From Mesostigma viride (lineage: Eukaryota; Streptophyta; Mesostigmatophyceae; Mesostigmatales; Mesostigmataceae): DNA of 64,000 nucleotides. The stretch covers positions 259,278 through 323,277 of the forward strand of contig RPFO01000156.1 of assembly GCA_009746045.1 (NCBI GenBank). The letters are read 5' to 3'. Both the position numbers and the translations under genes were made by a program. How positions within the stretch are numbered: the stretch's first letter is position 1; each line of letters opens with the position of its first letter. Below, one piece after another: positions 21,001 through 32,542 of the stretch. The notes beneath the pieces are model-generated. The model saw nothing but the letters and a program-made list of their open reading frames with translations. It ran no database searches and was not told the DNA's origin.

Positions 21001-24000
21001 AACCCATGTCGTATACCCCATTTGCTATACCCCATATCTTATATCCCATATCTTGGACCCCATATCTTGTACCCCATCCCTTAAATGCCCCATATCTTGG
21101 ACCCCATATATAATACCCCATATCTTGGACCCCATATCTTGGACCCCATATGTTGGACCCAATATCTTGGACCCCATATGTTATACCCCAGAGACGTACG
21201 GCAGAGGATGACGAAGTGGCGGACGACGAAGACGCTGCGCGCGGCGGCGCTGGTTTGGACGCGGAGCAAGCGCGGTGGGCGCTGCTGGAGCGCTCTTTCT
21301 TGCGCTGGCGCCTGGGCGCCACCCTGGAGCGGTGGAGGGAGCCCGTGATCGCGGCGCGGGGGGCGACAGCCGCGGTGGAGATGTGGAGGCAAGGGGGCGA
21401 GGACGAGCGGGGTGACGTCGCGAGCATGCGGCAGCAAGCAGCGGTAAGGAATAACTGAATAGGGAGTAAGTGAATAGGAGTAAGGAGACATGCACAAGCT
21501 TTTCCATCTAATGTACAATGTTATTTTTCCCTCCTTTACCTTTCTCTTCCTTTTCCAGGTTCCATTTTTTGGTCAATGACCCATGACGGACTACATTACT
21601 CGAAAAACTTGGCTGACTAGTTACTCCTTGTGACACAAAGGACCGCCAACGACAGCAAAAGGACCGTCCTCAGGACTGCTTGCCCATCTGCCGACGTGTG
21701 TTGACACAAAAGACAGCCCTCAGGGAATGTTTGCCCATCTACCCACGTGGCTTTGCACCAAGGACAGTCCTCAGGAATGCTTGCCCATCTGCCCACGTGG
21801 TTTAACACCAAGGATAGTCCTCAGGAATGCTTGCCCATCTACCCACGTGCTTTGACACCAAGGACAGTCCTCAGGCATGCTTGCCCATCTGCCCACGTGG
21901 TTTAACACCAAGGACAGTCCTCAGGCATGCTTGCCCATCTACCCACGTGGTTTAACACCAAGGACAGTCCTCAGGCATGCTTGCCCATCTGCCCACTGGC
22001 CTTGGTCATCACCGGTGAATTTCACCTGTGATCATCACCTTTTCTGTTTGCCTTCCCTTTTCACACAGCCATGGTCTTGTATCCGCCCTGTCTCGCCACA
22101 AAGATGAGGATCCCCGGCAGCACATTGCTGGATTCATTCTGTCCTACAAGAGCTCCCTCGATTTGGCCGCATGAATGCCACCCATATATGCTATCTAAGG
22201 CACCGTAGCTAGCTGCCCTGGCAACATCTGGGTTCATGGTCTGCCTTATTGCCCCCCTTGTGTCCCTCTTTTCTTTTTGCATTTTTGCACAGAAATCGCA
22301 GCAGAAGATCGACGTGCTGCTCGCCTGGATGCCTGCACCTGTCACTGCGCCCCGCGCCGCACCCACCGCACTAGAGGCCTGCCTTGCCTCGGTGGGCGGC
22401 GCCGCCACCTTCCCCCATGCGGCCTCCTCGGGAAAGCGCCTTCTGCTGGCGCTCACGTGGCTGCGCTGGTGGCGGGGTCGTGCTGCGGGGGTGTGGGCGA
22501 GGGAGCGGTGGGCCATCTTGGTGGGCCGAGCGGTGCAGCAGGTGTGTGTGATGGATTTGTTGATGTAGTAAGGCCACCCATAGCATTCCTAAGTGGGACG
22601 AGCGGTGCAGCAGGTGTGTGAGATGGCTTTGATGTAGTGACTAGTGAGGCATTCCTCGTGGGCCTTGCTGCGCAGCAGGTGGCTGACAGGAATTCCACGT
22701 ACTGAAGCCACTCATATTATATATTGGTGTTAGCATCAGCTTGGGTATGGGGAGATATCCAGTTGTCAATGTCCGGGCTGGTAGACGTGGATGTGGGTGC
22801 TGGGTGATGGGTTTACTGGCAAATCACGGTCTGTTGAAGGAGGGGCTGTGATGTGCGAATGTTTATTTTGTGGCGCTGAGGCAGCTTCATGGATGCCACA
22901 GGTCTTCAGTCACCAGCTACTCATGCGTGCGTGATAAAAAGCTCATTATTCTTGTTGGCTGCTACATCCATTGCCACCTGATCACAACAGCAGCCCTGTT
23001 CCTACAACTGCAGTTACCATTCTACCGTATGTTGTAATCAGAGAGAAATTACGTTCATGGACACTTTTAAAGATATGTCGGGTGCCACGTCAATGTGTTT
23101 GATCTCTTACACCCTGATTACTGCTGGCAAAGAAAGTTAAACCTGTCTACCGGAGAGAGGGTGAATTGCTCTTTTAGAAAATGTGCCTCCCCCAACAGAG
23201 ATGGCCCCCCACACAGAGCAGGCCTAGGGCTGGAGAAAGGGCGCAGGGGTAACTGCAGCCATAGACCCATCTACCTGAAAACCTACATGTTATAATGTCA
23301 TACTGGTGTTTTAAGGTCCATACCCCCTTAGTTCTGCGCATGAGAAGGACGCGGGCATGTGGGTCTGCTTCCCGCCCAAGACCCGTGTACCTGGAAAAAC
23401 TTGCATTCTGTCCTTATTTTTTTCCTTACATTCACACGTCCTCGTTTCCCCGCAGGAGAAGGACGCGGGCACGTGGGGCCGCTTCCAGCCGTCGTACCTG
23501 ATCGGCGCGGCGCACGCGCGCGACCGGGCGGCCAAGGCCCGCGCGTTCATGGCCAGGCCCGCACGGCCGGTATCGGACGCCAGGGTGAAGGCTGTGGCGT
23601 TTGGCGCGTGGCGTTCGGCGGCACGGGTCAAGAATGCGTGGGATGCCGTGCAGGCGGCCGCGCGGCACGCCGACCGCATCAGTGCGGCGCTCCCCTGGTG
23701 GTGGGTGCCAAATATACATCATGCATGGCTGCATGTGTGGACCCATGGTGCATCCCTGTATGCCCGTGTCTGCATGCACACGCGTATGCGCTTGGTTGGG
23801 TGGCTGGGTGGGTGGATGGATGGGTGGGTGGGTGGGTGGGCGGGCGGGCGGGCGGGCGGGCGGGCGGGCGGGCGGGCGGCGGGCGGGCGGGCGGGCGGGC
23901 GGGCGGCCGCGCAGGCGGTTGGCCAGTGTGGGTGGAGTTGTGGGTGTGCATGGTGAGTGTTCCTGCTTGCTTTTGCCCGTGTCAGTGTGTATGCATGGCT

Positions 24001-26870
24001 GTGCTTGTCTGTGTGTGTTTGCACACACAGGGTGGTTGTCGGGGGGGGATCCTGGGCAGTTGCGTCTGAGCGATGAATCCTTGCTCGCCTGCACTCTGGG
24101 TGGTGGGAGGTAGCTAACGGTATACAACTATAGACTCTGGGTGGAGCACATGGCCTTTGGTGGCTTGCTGCCCTGACGAGCGTTGCGTTGCATCGGCCAC
24201 TCAATAGCCCATGATGCCTTGTTGTTTCCCGCCATGTTTGATGTCAACGGTGGTACGGCCTTGCACGGCAGAACAGAAATCGTGCTCGGTGGGAGCACAA
24301 GCGACCAACATCTCACCACCAGGGCGCCACCAGATCAAAGTCGATATTCCCCCGGCCGTTTGCTCGACCCCTAGTGCCCCACCACTTGTTGTTCCTCCCT
24401 TGTGATGACTGATGAGCTTCTCGTGGCGCCTCCCTTGTGCGTACGGCTTCGCAAGGCAGCCTCCTATTTAGGAAGGGATGGGGCTTGCGACAGTGTTGCT
24501 TTATCCCGTAGTGCCCCACCCCTTGGTGCTAATGTATCTGACCTTATGCTCCCCCCCCATGCGCCCCGCCCCTTTCGCCCCGCCCCTTTCGCCCCGCCCC
24601 TTGTGCCACGCCCTTGGCTCTGTTGCCCTGTTGCCCTGCCCCTTGGTCTGTGCAGGATCAACCACGTGGAGCAGCGGCGGCGCTTTGAGCGCTGCTTCCT
24701 GCGCTGGCGCCTGTACACGCTCGGCTGCCGCTACCGCCACCCGCCCCACGCCCACCGCCGCTCCTACTCCTGGGACAGGGGGCGCGAGCTGGGCCGCGAG
24801 CGGGGCGTTAGCAAGCGCTCCCGGTCCCACTCGCTGTCGCGGCATCGCGCAGCATGGGACGAGGCCACATCGAGCATGACCAGCAGCGACACCAGCGGCA
24901 GCTCGGACAGTGGGGGTTACTCCCCAAGGGGGGGCAGCGCACGCAGGGACCCTCGGGGTCGCCCCGTGGCCAGGTCCAAATACCACCGAGTCGCCAAGTC
25001 GGGCCAGAGCACACCGGGCAAGGACGCATCGGCTTCGGCGGCGCTGGAGCGTAGCCTCAAGGACCTGCAGGTGAAGTGGTGTGCATACTAACCTGCGGAG
25101 GAGTGGTGTGTGTAGTAAGCTGCAGGTGAGGTGCCGTGTGGAATAGCTTGCAGTCGTGTGGCGTGGGCGGTAACCTGCAGTAAAGTGATGCGCATGTAGT
25201 TCTTTTTTCATCCTTTTTTTTTGTATCCATGGGCCCTCCCATATCGTTTCCTCGCTCAATGTTTCGGACTCTGGACCGTACTTGCTAGCTTACAGTGTCA
25301 TGTTACCTCCAAAACCCCTTGGGAAATATTGCAGGGCTTGCAGCAGCTCCCTGCGGTCACAAACCCGTGTGGCTTCTTACATGCATGTGCTCGTCTGAGG
25401 AGAGCCATCTGTGTGTTTCGCCAGCTCAAAAGGTTGTTGCTTGCAAGGATTTTCATGGAACTTTCTATGGCCTGTTGCAGATGAGCTGTTGCAGGGCCGT
25501 GCACTATCTGGCATGTTATAGTACATGCCTGGGATTCTAGATTTGGTTAGGGTTGCCCTTTGCTTAAAAGGGGTAGGATTTCTTTTTTCAAGGCCTGATG
25601 GCTGAACCCCTGCCTATGCACCACACGGTTGCCCCTTGCCACCCTGCAGGCATCCATGGCGGGAGAACTCCACGCACTGCGTAAGCAGCTCACCGAGACG
25701 CAGCAAAAGGCGCCGCGGCTAAAGAAAGCCGTCAAGAAGCCCAAGAAGAAGAAGAAGATGGTCAAGAAAAGCATGAGCCAGCGGCCCCGCTCGGCGCCAC
25801 CCGGTTTCGCCCCCCAGCTGGAGCACACGGTGGCCCAGGGGGTAGACCTGCTCCACAGGATCCAGCAGGACATACGATCGTTAGACAGGGCGCCCGGTGT
25901 CACCTACATCATGCCACCAGGAGGCAGGGAAGACGCAGCCCCAGCATCCACCGTGCCGGCCAGCAATGGCACTGCGGCAGCCCCAGCAAATGGGGGTCAA
26001 CCAGCCCAGTCGGACTTTTTACGTGACAGGCAGCAGCAGTCAGCGGCTACCCCGGATGCGCCAGCTTCCAACCATCATGACGCGCCCGCTAGTCTGCAGC
26101 CGGGCAGCAAAGGAAGGGCTTTGAGCGCCCAGCCTCGCGCGAGAGCCGTGTCAGGTGGCCCTGCGACGCTCGGCGCAACAGGCAGGGACATGGGAAGAGC
26201 TTCTGCATCCTCCCAGGTGAGCCACCTGCTCCCCAAGCCGGGGGACCCTGAGGCCATCGCCGCGGTGGCCCGCGCGGCGTCAAGGGGTATTTATATCCGC
26301 CCATCTTCGTCGGGCCAGGGTGGCCGTGCTGTGCTGCCACTGCCCCAGCGGCGTGCACCCCCCCCTTCAGGGGGGCACACTTTGAGCCCTATCCTGGAGG
26401 AACGATCCCAGGCAAGAGATGATTCGATCGAACGCAGCGGCAACATGGCCATCCCTGATGCCCGTCTGGGCGATCCTGGCTTGCCGGTCTGGCAGAAGAA
26501 GGCAGGGGGTGCAGAGCGGGAGGGAACGGGGGCAAATGCCAGCGGCTATGCAGATGGTGCCGAAGACAGGCCGCGACCTGGTTTGAGCGTGAGAGCGGAG
26601 CCGCCACTAGAGAGCGGGTACTCTCCAGGCCAAGGAGAGCCTGCGGTATGGCTGCCTGCACAACGCATCCCCAGGGTTGCCCTGCTGCCCAGGTCTAGGG
26701 CTGCTGGTGGCAAGCAGTGCGGCTGTGGCAGCGTTCATGCGGAAGGTGCGGTTCGTACGTGCATCGGGGCGCATTTTGCGAGCAGGCTGGCGGACGCCCT
26801 CACGCAGAGCAGTGATCCTTTTAGGCCGCAGAGAGTGGTTAACAACAGATCTGGGTACAGGTCTGGATGA
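15008..26870 (+). CDS. Large coiled-coil protein with repeated FxxW[R/K] motifs (Sfi1-like?)
   Basis: Ten exons join in frame with GT-AG borders: 15008-15607, 17013-17207, 18231-18443, 19345-19491, 20523-20597, 21192-21443, 22293-22541, 23456-23700, 24656-25070, 25650-26870. The product is about 1203 residues. The N-terminal ~385 residues are Glu/Ala/Arg-rich with heptad patterning (coiled coil). Motifs resembling the centrin-binding repeats of Sfi1-type proteins recur: AFYKWRL near 47, SFLRWRL near 445, WLRWWRG near 550, AFGAWRS near 625, CFLRWRL near 672. The C-terminal ~400 residues start with a KKPKKKKKMVKK basic patch and are otherwise Ser/Pro/Gly-rich and probably disordered. A basal-body or cytoskeletal scaffold is an inference from the motifs. 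The small exon at 20523 is the least certain, and the start could lie at 14922. Introns are crowded with exon-edge copies and minisatellites. Confidence 0.65.
16049..16458. repeat. (CCA)n-(CTC)n-(CTT)n compound microsatellite
   Basis: About 220 bp of CCA triplets, interrupted by CCG, pass into CTC and then about 150 bp of CTT triplets. It lies in intron 1 of the coiled-coil gene. Frames through it are open on both strands only because the period is three, so they are not genes. Confidence 0.97.
17200..17660 (+). repeat. 23-bp minisatellite built from a splice-donor junction
   Basis: About 17 tandem units of TACAGGCCAAGGAGGTGGGT plus TGA follow the exon that ends CAGGCCAAGGAG|GTGGGT. Every unit therefore repeats the last 9 exon bases, their preceding CAG, and the donor. 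Each unit could in principle be read as AG|GCCAAGGAG|GT, a 9-base in-frame microexon encoding Ala-Lys-Glu. Variants carry GGGGAT in place of GGAGGT. Confidence 0.95.
17865..17960 (-). mobile_element. Truncated retroelement 3' end: hairpin plus (TTAA)n tail
   Basis: On the minus strand a hairpin (17889-17907, CACGTGACGCAGTTACGTG) is followed by a TTAATTAATTTAATTA tail. The body beyond it (CCTATACACAACGAAAAGGA) matches the 11.2-kb copy. It sits in intron 2 of the coiled-coil gene, antisense to it. Confidence 0.75.
20895..21190. repeat. ~15-bp CCCCATATCTTGGA minisatellite abutting a splice acceptor
   Basis: About 18 degenerate units of ACCCCATATCTTGTA/GGA run up to TTATACCCCAG|AGACG, the acceptor of the next coiled-coil-gene exon. 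The acceptor itself is the last unit with CAG in place of CAT, so the minisatellite appears to be an amplified 3' splice-site region. Confidence 0.9.
21640..22005. repeat. ~51-bp minisatellite in an intron of the coiled-coil gene
   Basis: About seven units contain TGCTTGCCCATCTGCCCACG, then TGGTTTAACACCAAGGACAG, then TCCTCAGG. Open frames through it are by-products of low divergence between units. I see no match to the flanking exons. Confidence 0.9.
23800..23915. repeat. (GGGT)n-(GGGC)n microsatellite
   Basis: GGGT/GGAT units pass into about 20 GGGC units. The tract lies about 100 bp inside an intron of the coiled-coil gene whose donor is itself GTGGGT. Confidence 0.95.
25060..25205 (+). 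repeat. ~30-bp repeat of the exon end and donor (CCTGCAG|GTGAAGTGGTGTG)
   Basis: Five decaying copies of CTGCAGGTGAAGTGGTGTGCA follow the exon that ends at 25070. Copies 1 and 3 keep an intact CAG|GTGA junction; others have lost the GT. Confidence 0.85.
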
Positions 26871-27995
26871 TAGTGCATGCTACTGCAACTTCTTCTAGAT
26901 AAATAGCTCTACCAGTCACGGGGTATGTACACTGATGGCCCCAGGCAACTAGTGCACAGGGTTGCTTTGATCTGAATAGCTCCGTCAATCCTGATCGCTG
27001 CTAGCCGAGCACCAATTGTTCCTGGGTCGATTAACATCCTAACTTGTATTGCAGATCTAGCTGAATTGTTGCCAAACAACTGAGCCTGTGAGCCAAGACG
27101 GCCATGTTATTGGACATTGGGGGCAGTGGGTGCATATTAAATGCATTTATAAGCACCGTGCCCCAGCTTCATGAACAATCGATGCTGATGTCTTATATGA
27201 ATTGAGGGAATACATTTAAAATTAAGTTACCATGCTGGGTGCAGACGCATGCATGGACATGGTCCCTGTCGTGCATATAAAATTATCCTCAAATGGTGCA
27301 TGCAAAGTAAAATGCAGCATAACACGCATGTGATCCAGTACATGCATGACTGACATATTCATCTGGAAATCTGATTCTGATTCTGGCCGTTGCAGTGTTC
27401 TATACCCGGCCAGGGACTGGCGTGTGGTCACCTGATAGCTGCCCAGGGATGTAAGTGGAACCCGTCAAACAGCCCTCATTAATTTGCATGCCATGCAGCT
27501 TTAGTGCTGCTTACCGGCAGTAACACCCTGACGATGCCTGTGGAATAGGCAGGGATGACCAGGGTGCCCGAGCATGCTCCTGGATGATTGGAGGTATGCC
27601 ATGCCATGCTCCCACGCCCAGGACTGCGAGTGGCATGCAGACATGAAGTTTGATGCACAACCACCACCCTAAGCAGGTACTTTTGAACCCTGAACCATGC
27701 CCTGTCCGTGGGAAGACACCACCTGTCACCCCGCTCGATGCCTTGTCATCCTCGCCATTCCCACCCTAACAAATAAGGGCAGAAAGATTAGCTCACGCCG
27801 CAGCAGCCACGTGCACCCCTTAGCCCTTCATCATCATCACATGGGCAGCCATCCCTTGTCACAATGTCAAACGCCATCGTTAGCAGCAGGGCAGTTTTGC
27901 ATCTCTCCTCCAGCAAAAAGCTTCCCTCCCTCCCTCCGCAGCACGTCTGCCATTTCTACTCCCACCGAGAGTCCTCCGTCCCTCCCTCCTCGACT
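26871..27995. other. Intergenic gap between convergent genes
   Basis: This 1.1-kb stretch separates the stop codons of the coiled-coil gene and the gamma carbonic anhydrase. It is AT-richer than the exons and shows no credible coding frame. Polyadenylation signals of both genes should lie here, but I cannot point to a clear one. Confidence 0.5.
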
Positions 27996-30900
27996 TCAGT
28001 CCCTCCGCGGTGCAATGGGCACCTCCTTGGTGTACGGCTCCACCGCAGGCACATCCTCAGGGGTCAGCGCCCGCAGCTCGCGCTCGAGCTTGTCCGCCTC
28101 GATCTCCTCAAACGACTTGGCGGTCTCCTCAGCGTGCTCCTCCGCAAGCTCTGCGTACTTCTCCGCGCTCGTCGCGATGAACTTCTTCTCTGCATCCGTC
28201 ACGTCGCGCTTGAACTTGGCGGGGTTGCCCAGCCACACCTGGCCGAAAGAAATGGGTGGGTTGAAGCCAGGGGACGTGGTTGTTGGTAGCATGTTAAGAC
28301 AGACACAGGTGCAAACATGTGTCAGTATGCGGAAGGAAAGCGTAGGCCAAAGGGATGGGTTAAACCTGCTTTTTTTTTTTTTTTGGCGTGCAAGGAATAT
28401 AAATGAGATAACAAGGTACATGTGTGCAGATGAATATGTACGTGAATATATGGGGGCACACATAGCCGGTGGGTACATCGATTGGCACGCAACCCAAGCA
28501 AGCACAGTGGTGGAGACAAGAAGAGGGGTTGCCCAGCCACACCTGGCAGGTAGAGGGTGAGGCTATGGCCAAGTCCATGGGGGCATGCACACGAACTAGA
28601 ATCGCGAGGCATTGGGAATGCTAGCTACAAACGCAGGTAGGCGAGCATGATTCCCAGTGGAAGGGGCAACCGGGGTGAACAACAGTTACCAACCAACCTA
28701 AACCAGGGTAGGGTAGGCATCCAACACCAACCAGCGAGCACAATCATATGCGTGGGTTGGCACTGTTGTCCCTCCCATCACGCTCATGCCGGCGTCCTAC
28801 AGACAGCTGCGCTGCGATGAAAGCATGCGTAGAAGCGCTCAAGTCATCCGGCTGCATATCTTAAATAGAAACCGGAACACAAGCCCCCAAGCCTAACAAA
28901 ACCCAAACCCTCACGACCCTACTCTACCAGCAGTGTACCCTACTCTACTAGTGTGTTCTACCCTACTCCAGCCCATCTTGGTCTAGTTTGCCACCCAGGC
29001 TCCCCACCCTTGTGTTTGCTAGCCCCATTTTAATCCGCACCTAAGGCGTAAGTAAATGCGCTCATATCATGCCTGGCACACATAGCAACCGCCATCTTCC
29101 CACCAGGCATCCACGAGAACAGATATTAGCATGATACTATATACTCACGTTACTATACTATTTACTTACGTGACTGTACTATTTACTTATGTTACTATAC
29201 TCTATACTAACGTTACTATACTATTTACTTATGTGACATACTACATACTTACGTTACTATACTATGTACACACTATTTACTTACGTGAGTACACTATATA
29301 TACTAATGATAGACAGGAAAACTGCCTGTGCCACCCTTGTGCAACATGGTACCCATAGCTTCCTCTGCCCTTTACAACGGGCATCATTATACTTAACCAA
29401 ACACCTATTTAACAAACAAAAGGCAATCTTTATCATTATGATCATAATCACTTCAGATTCAAATTGCAAACACGTGCCTTTGGGGGGAAGTTAGGGCACG
29501 TACTGAACTACGTCATATACTAGGTAGAATACTGTACTGTACTACGGCATGTACTAGGTAGTAGTACATGCCTTATGCACTGTACTTGTATTCGCCATGT
29601 GCGATGGCTGCACATACCTGCCCTGCCCCTATAAGACCTTGGTCCCCACTACTGCGCGCACACAGTTTACCAGTCATTGTATCAAACAACAGGTTGAACA
29701 ACACAGCAAGGTGCCACCCAGGACGCACCTGCCCCTGGGGGATCTTGGTCCCCGCCAGCACGACGGAGCCTGCCCCCACGATGGACCCTGACGCGACGTG
29801 GGCCCCGTCCATGATGGTCGCGCCCATGCCCACAAAGCAGTTGTCCTCGAGGGTACACGCGTGGAGCACCGCGTTGTGGCCTGGGGGGAAGAGAGGGAGG
29901 GGTGAAAGGGGGGAGAAATGGGGGGGTGAGAGGTAAGAAAAGATGTGAGATGCACCTTGTGTATGCGAGGGCCAAAGGTGGACGTACAAGGGTGAATGGT
30001 AAGGCCGAAAAGAGAGGGCAAAAGAAAAGGGCGAGAGGAAAGGGAAACAGGATAGGGCGAAAGGGAAGGGCAAAAGGTGGAAGTACAAGGTAAGGCAAAA
30101 GGTAAGGGGTAGATGCCACAGGGGGGGGCAACCGTTTGAACAACTTATTGCCTAGTTGGGAAGGCAAGTCAAGGAACAGGTAGGGGCACATTCCGTTACG
30201 ATGGTTGGACAGCATATTCACAGACACCGGGGTGTGACAGCGGGCCGAATTCGGTATATTGGTTGGTCGATTTATTGGTATATCGGTATTAACCACTATA
30301 TACTGGCTGATGAAATCCCCATGGGCATGCAAACATGTGTGCAGCACATGCGCCACATTTTAACCATATCTACCAAGCAAGGAAAAGGAAACGAGGGCAA
30401 GTGGGGGGAAACTATGAAATATTGGTACATTACTAGGATTCAAACACGGGACCTCTATCACGGCTTCGCGACTATAGCCCAAGGGGTCTCCTGATCCAAA
30501 GGCATTTCAAACTATAGAACATTAGTGTAAAAGGCACTTTACAGAGAGCTGTGCTAGTGTGTCTGAAATTCCGCAGTGTATGCCAGTGGACCTAATCTAA
30601 CTGTGCTTGCCCCAGGGGTCGAACACGAGCAATATACAAATAATGGGTTCACCCCAAGATGATGGCACTGCCCAGAAACGCCCAGCCTGGCCTGTCCACT
30701 AAGTACATTTCCCATGAACCCAGCTGGCTTTCTAACCTTACTAGCTCTACTGTACCCTAAAGTCATGTTCATGGTCCACACTGGACGGAAAGTACCATCC
30801 AAGCCAAAACATTTTGCGCTCATTCCGGAGTCCCCATTGGCATAGGCTTTGACACTCATGCGTGCTGCCGATGCGGCTGGGTCACCATACACACCGCTAC

Positions 30901-31618
30901 AGGGGCCAAACATGGCAAGCATCAAGTAGCATCATAAGTGCTACGCACCGACTGTTACATTGTTTCCCACAATTGTGGGGAGGATCTGGCCGCCCAAGGA
31001 ATTCTTCGCCACGTGGACAATGGAGCCATCCTGAATGTTCGTGTTCGAGCCGATCCGGATGCTGTTTACGTCACCTGCGGTGTTCGACGACGCCACTTGC
31101 GCACATGAAGTCAGTCACGCGGGGATGGCGACGCAGTACATGCCGCCCAGAAGGACTTTATCGTGAAACTGAAGTAGCAAGAAGGAAGCGCGTACCTCGC
31201 AATACGACGTTGTACCAGATGGACGACTTGTTTCCAATGGAAACGTCCCCGATGACGGCGGCATTGGGAGCCACGAAGGCGTCCTTGGGAACCTTGGGCA
31301 CGTGGTCAAACAGGTTCATTATGGTCCGATGTCTATTGACTGGAAAGGGCCAACGCGCAAGGTGAAACACCAGGGGGGGACACATACCTATGTCATTCAT
31401 ACTGCAAATCAAATTCGGAATGAAATGACTGTCCAAATTACGATGCATGTAATAGGCGACGTGGTACGCGAATCTTTCAAACCACAACCAAGCATAAACT
31501 TACGCTGTTCCTTGAAGGCCCCATTCCCCTGTAGCCGACACCCTAGCCGGTCGAGCGCCTGCCCTGTTTCCCTAAACACCAACCCTACGCTATGGAGCAG
31601 GCGGCCAACTGAAGACAT
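27996..31618 (-). CDS. Gamma-type carbonic anhydrase, mitochondrial complex I subunit
   Basis: Five exons join with matching phases: 31504-31618, 31196-31339, 30949-31074, 29729-29880, 27996-28238, giving 259 residues. The protein begins [20 protein letters not shown] and continues [11 protein letters not shown], the conserved start of plant and algal gamma-CA proteins. The left-handed beta-helix follows ([20 protein letters not shown] and repeats). All three zinc histidines are present: H107 in SIVHVAKN, then H130 and H135 in [14 protein letters not shown]-terminal helical tail (residues ~180-259) is rich in Glu and Ala. In plants these trimers form the matrix-facing arm of complex I. Length matches the family. 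Intron 4 contains two decayed copies of the start of exon 5 with its acceptor. Function as an active carbonic anhydrase is possible from the intact histidines but not proven. Confidence 0.93.
28327..28550 (-). repeat. Copies of the gamma-CA exon 5 acceptor and first codons
   Basis: At 28522-28550 the minus strand reads CCTGCCAG|GTGTGGCTGGGC, the same as the real exon 5 start (28238) through VWLGNP. At 28327-28365 only the upstream polypyrimidine side is recognisable. The first copy keeps a usable acceptor, so it is a potential cryptic splice site. Confidence 0.8.
29135..29310. repeat. ~24-bp TACTATACTATTTACTTACG minisatellite
   Basis: About seven AT-rich units with a central ACTTACGTGACT or ACTTACGTTACT run in tandem in intron 4 of the gamma carbonic anhydrase gene. 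On the minus strand each contains GTAAGT, a perfect splice-donor consensus. Confidence 0.9.
30430..30482 (-). ncRNA. tRNA-like B-box segment, possible SINE
   Basis: The minus strand reads CTATAGTCGCGAAGCC, then AGAGGTCCC, then GTTTGAATCC. It resembles the segment at 7664-7732 on the plus strand. It is too short for a full tRNA. It lies within intron 3 of the gamma carbonic anhydrase gene. Confidence 0.3.
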
Positions 31619-32542
31619 GGTTGCCCAACCGGCCGGGCCAGGAACCTAAGCACACGGCTGCAATGCCGGCTCGCGCTTGCTCCGTGCGTGGATTTCTAGA
31701 GCGTCCGCTCAAAAAACGAGCCTGGCTGGGCACGGTATCCCCCTCGCTGCGTAATAAACAAGGCGAGAGACCAGCGTGCATGCCTTGCAACGCTGTGCCC
31801 TCTCAGCGTAGTGCAGCCATCGCGCATCATTCCTGCTGGCGCGGCGCGATTACCTGGAAGGTGCTTCAAAGCTCAAAATGCTCAGCAGTTGCGTAAGGTT
31901 ACCTAGACAAGAGCTTTTAAATTTACTGTAGAACTTCTCAAAATCTTTCCAAACAACTCCGGCAGCAATTCACCGGCGTGACGTCCGCAAGTAGGGAAAC
32001 CTGTTACCCACATCGATAGTTCGATACTGCGCCAGGCGCTGAGCCGCTGACCTGCGCTTGACAAGAGGGGTACAAGAGTGCTGACTGCTGAGTGCATCTC
32101 TGTCCTGGCTACTGTACAACAACAACATCAAGAGGGCAGACAGACAGCATGCAAGTTGTACACGTAATTATTTTGCTTGTATTTGGTTGTCCACTTGATT
32201 TTGGCAGTTGCGAAGCACCGGCTTGTCGTTCGCGCCAGTTCATACAAACCGCATGCAATTGCTGCCGAGTATTGGCAAACGACGCCATGGCGGCTTGATC
32301 GAGCTGTGAGCCTGTGACTGCCGTACGGATAATGAGAAACCGCACACCGAACTATACCGTGGTAGATAAGCCAGTGCATCTCACGGAGCTTTTGGCGTTT
32401 TCTAACGCAATCCTCATTCCTCGGCTACATGTATCTCCTTATTCACGCACCTCGACCTAATACATGTACCTCGTGACATCGCGTCGCTGCGCATATACGG
32501 ACATGCCTGCGCATGCCCAAATATGCATCGTAAAGCTTCATC
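31619..32542. other. Upstream region of the gamma-CA gene, no gene seen
   Basis: This should include the gamma carbonic anhydrase promoter. I see no TATA box or known element. Short open frames here have no recognisable content. Confidence 0.4.
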
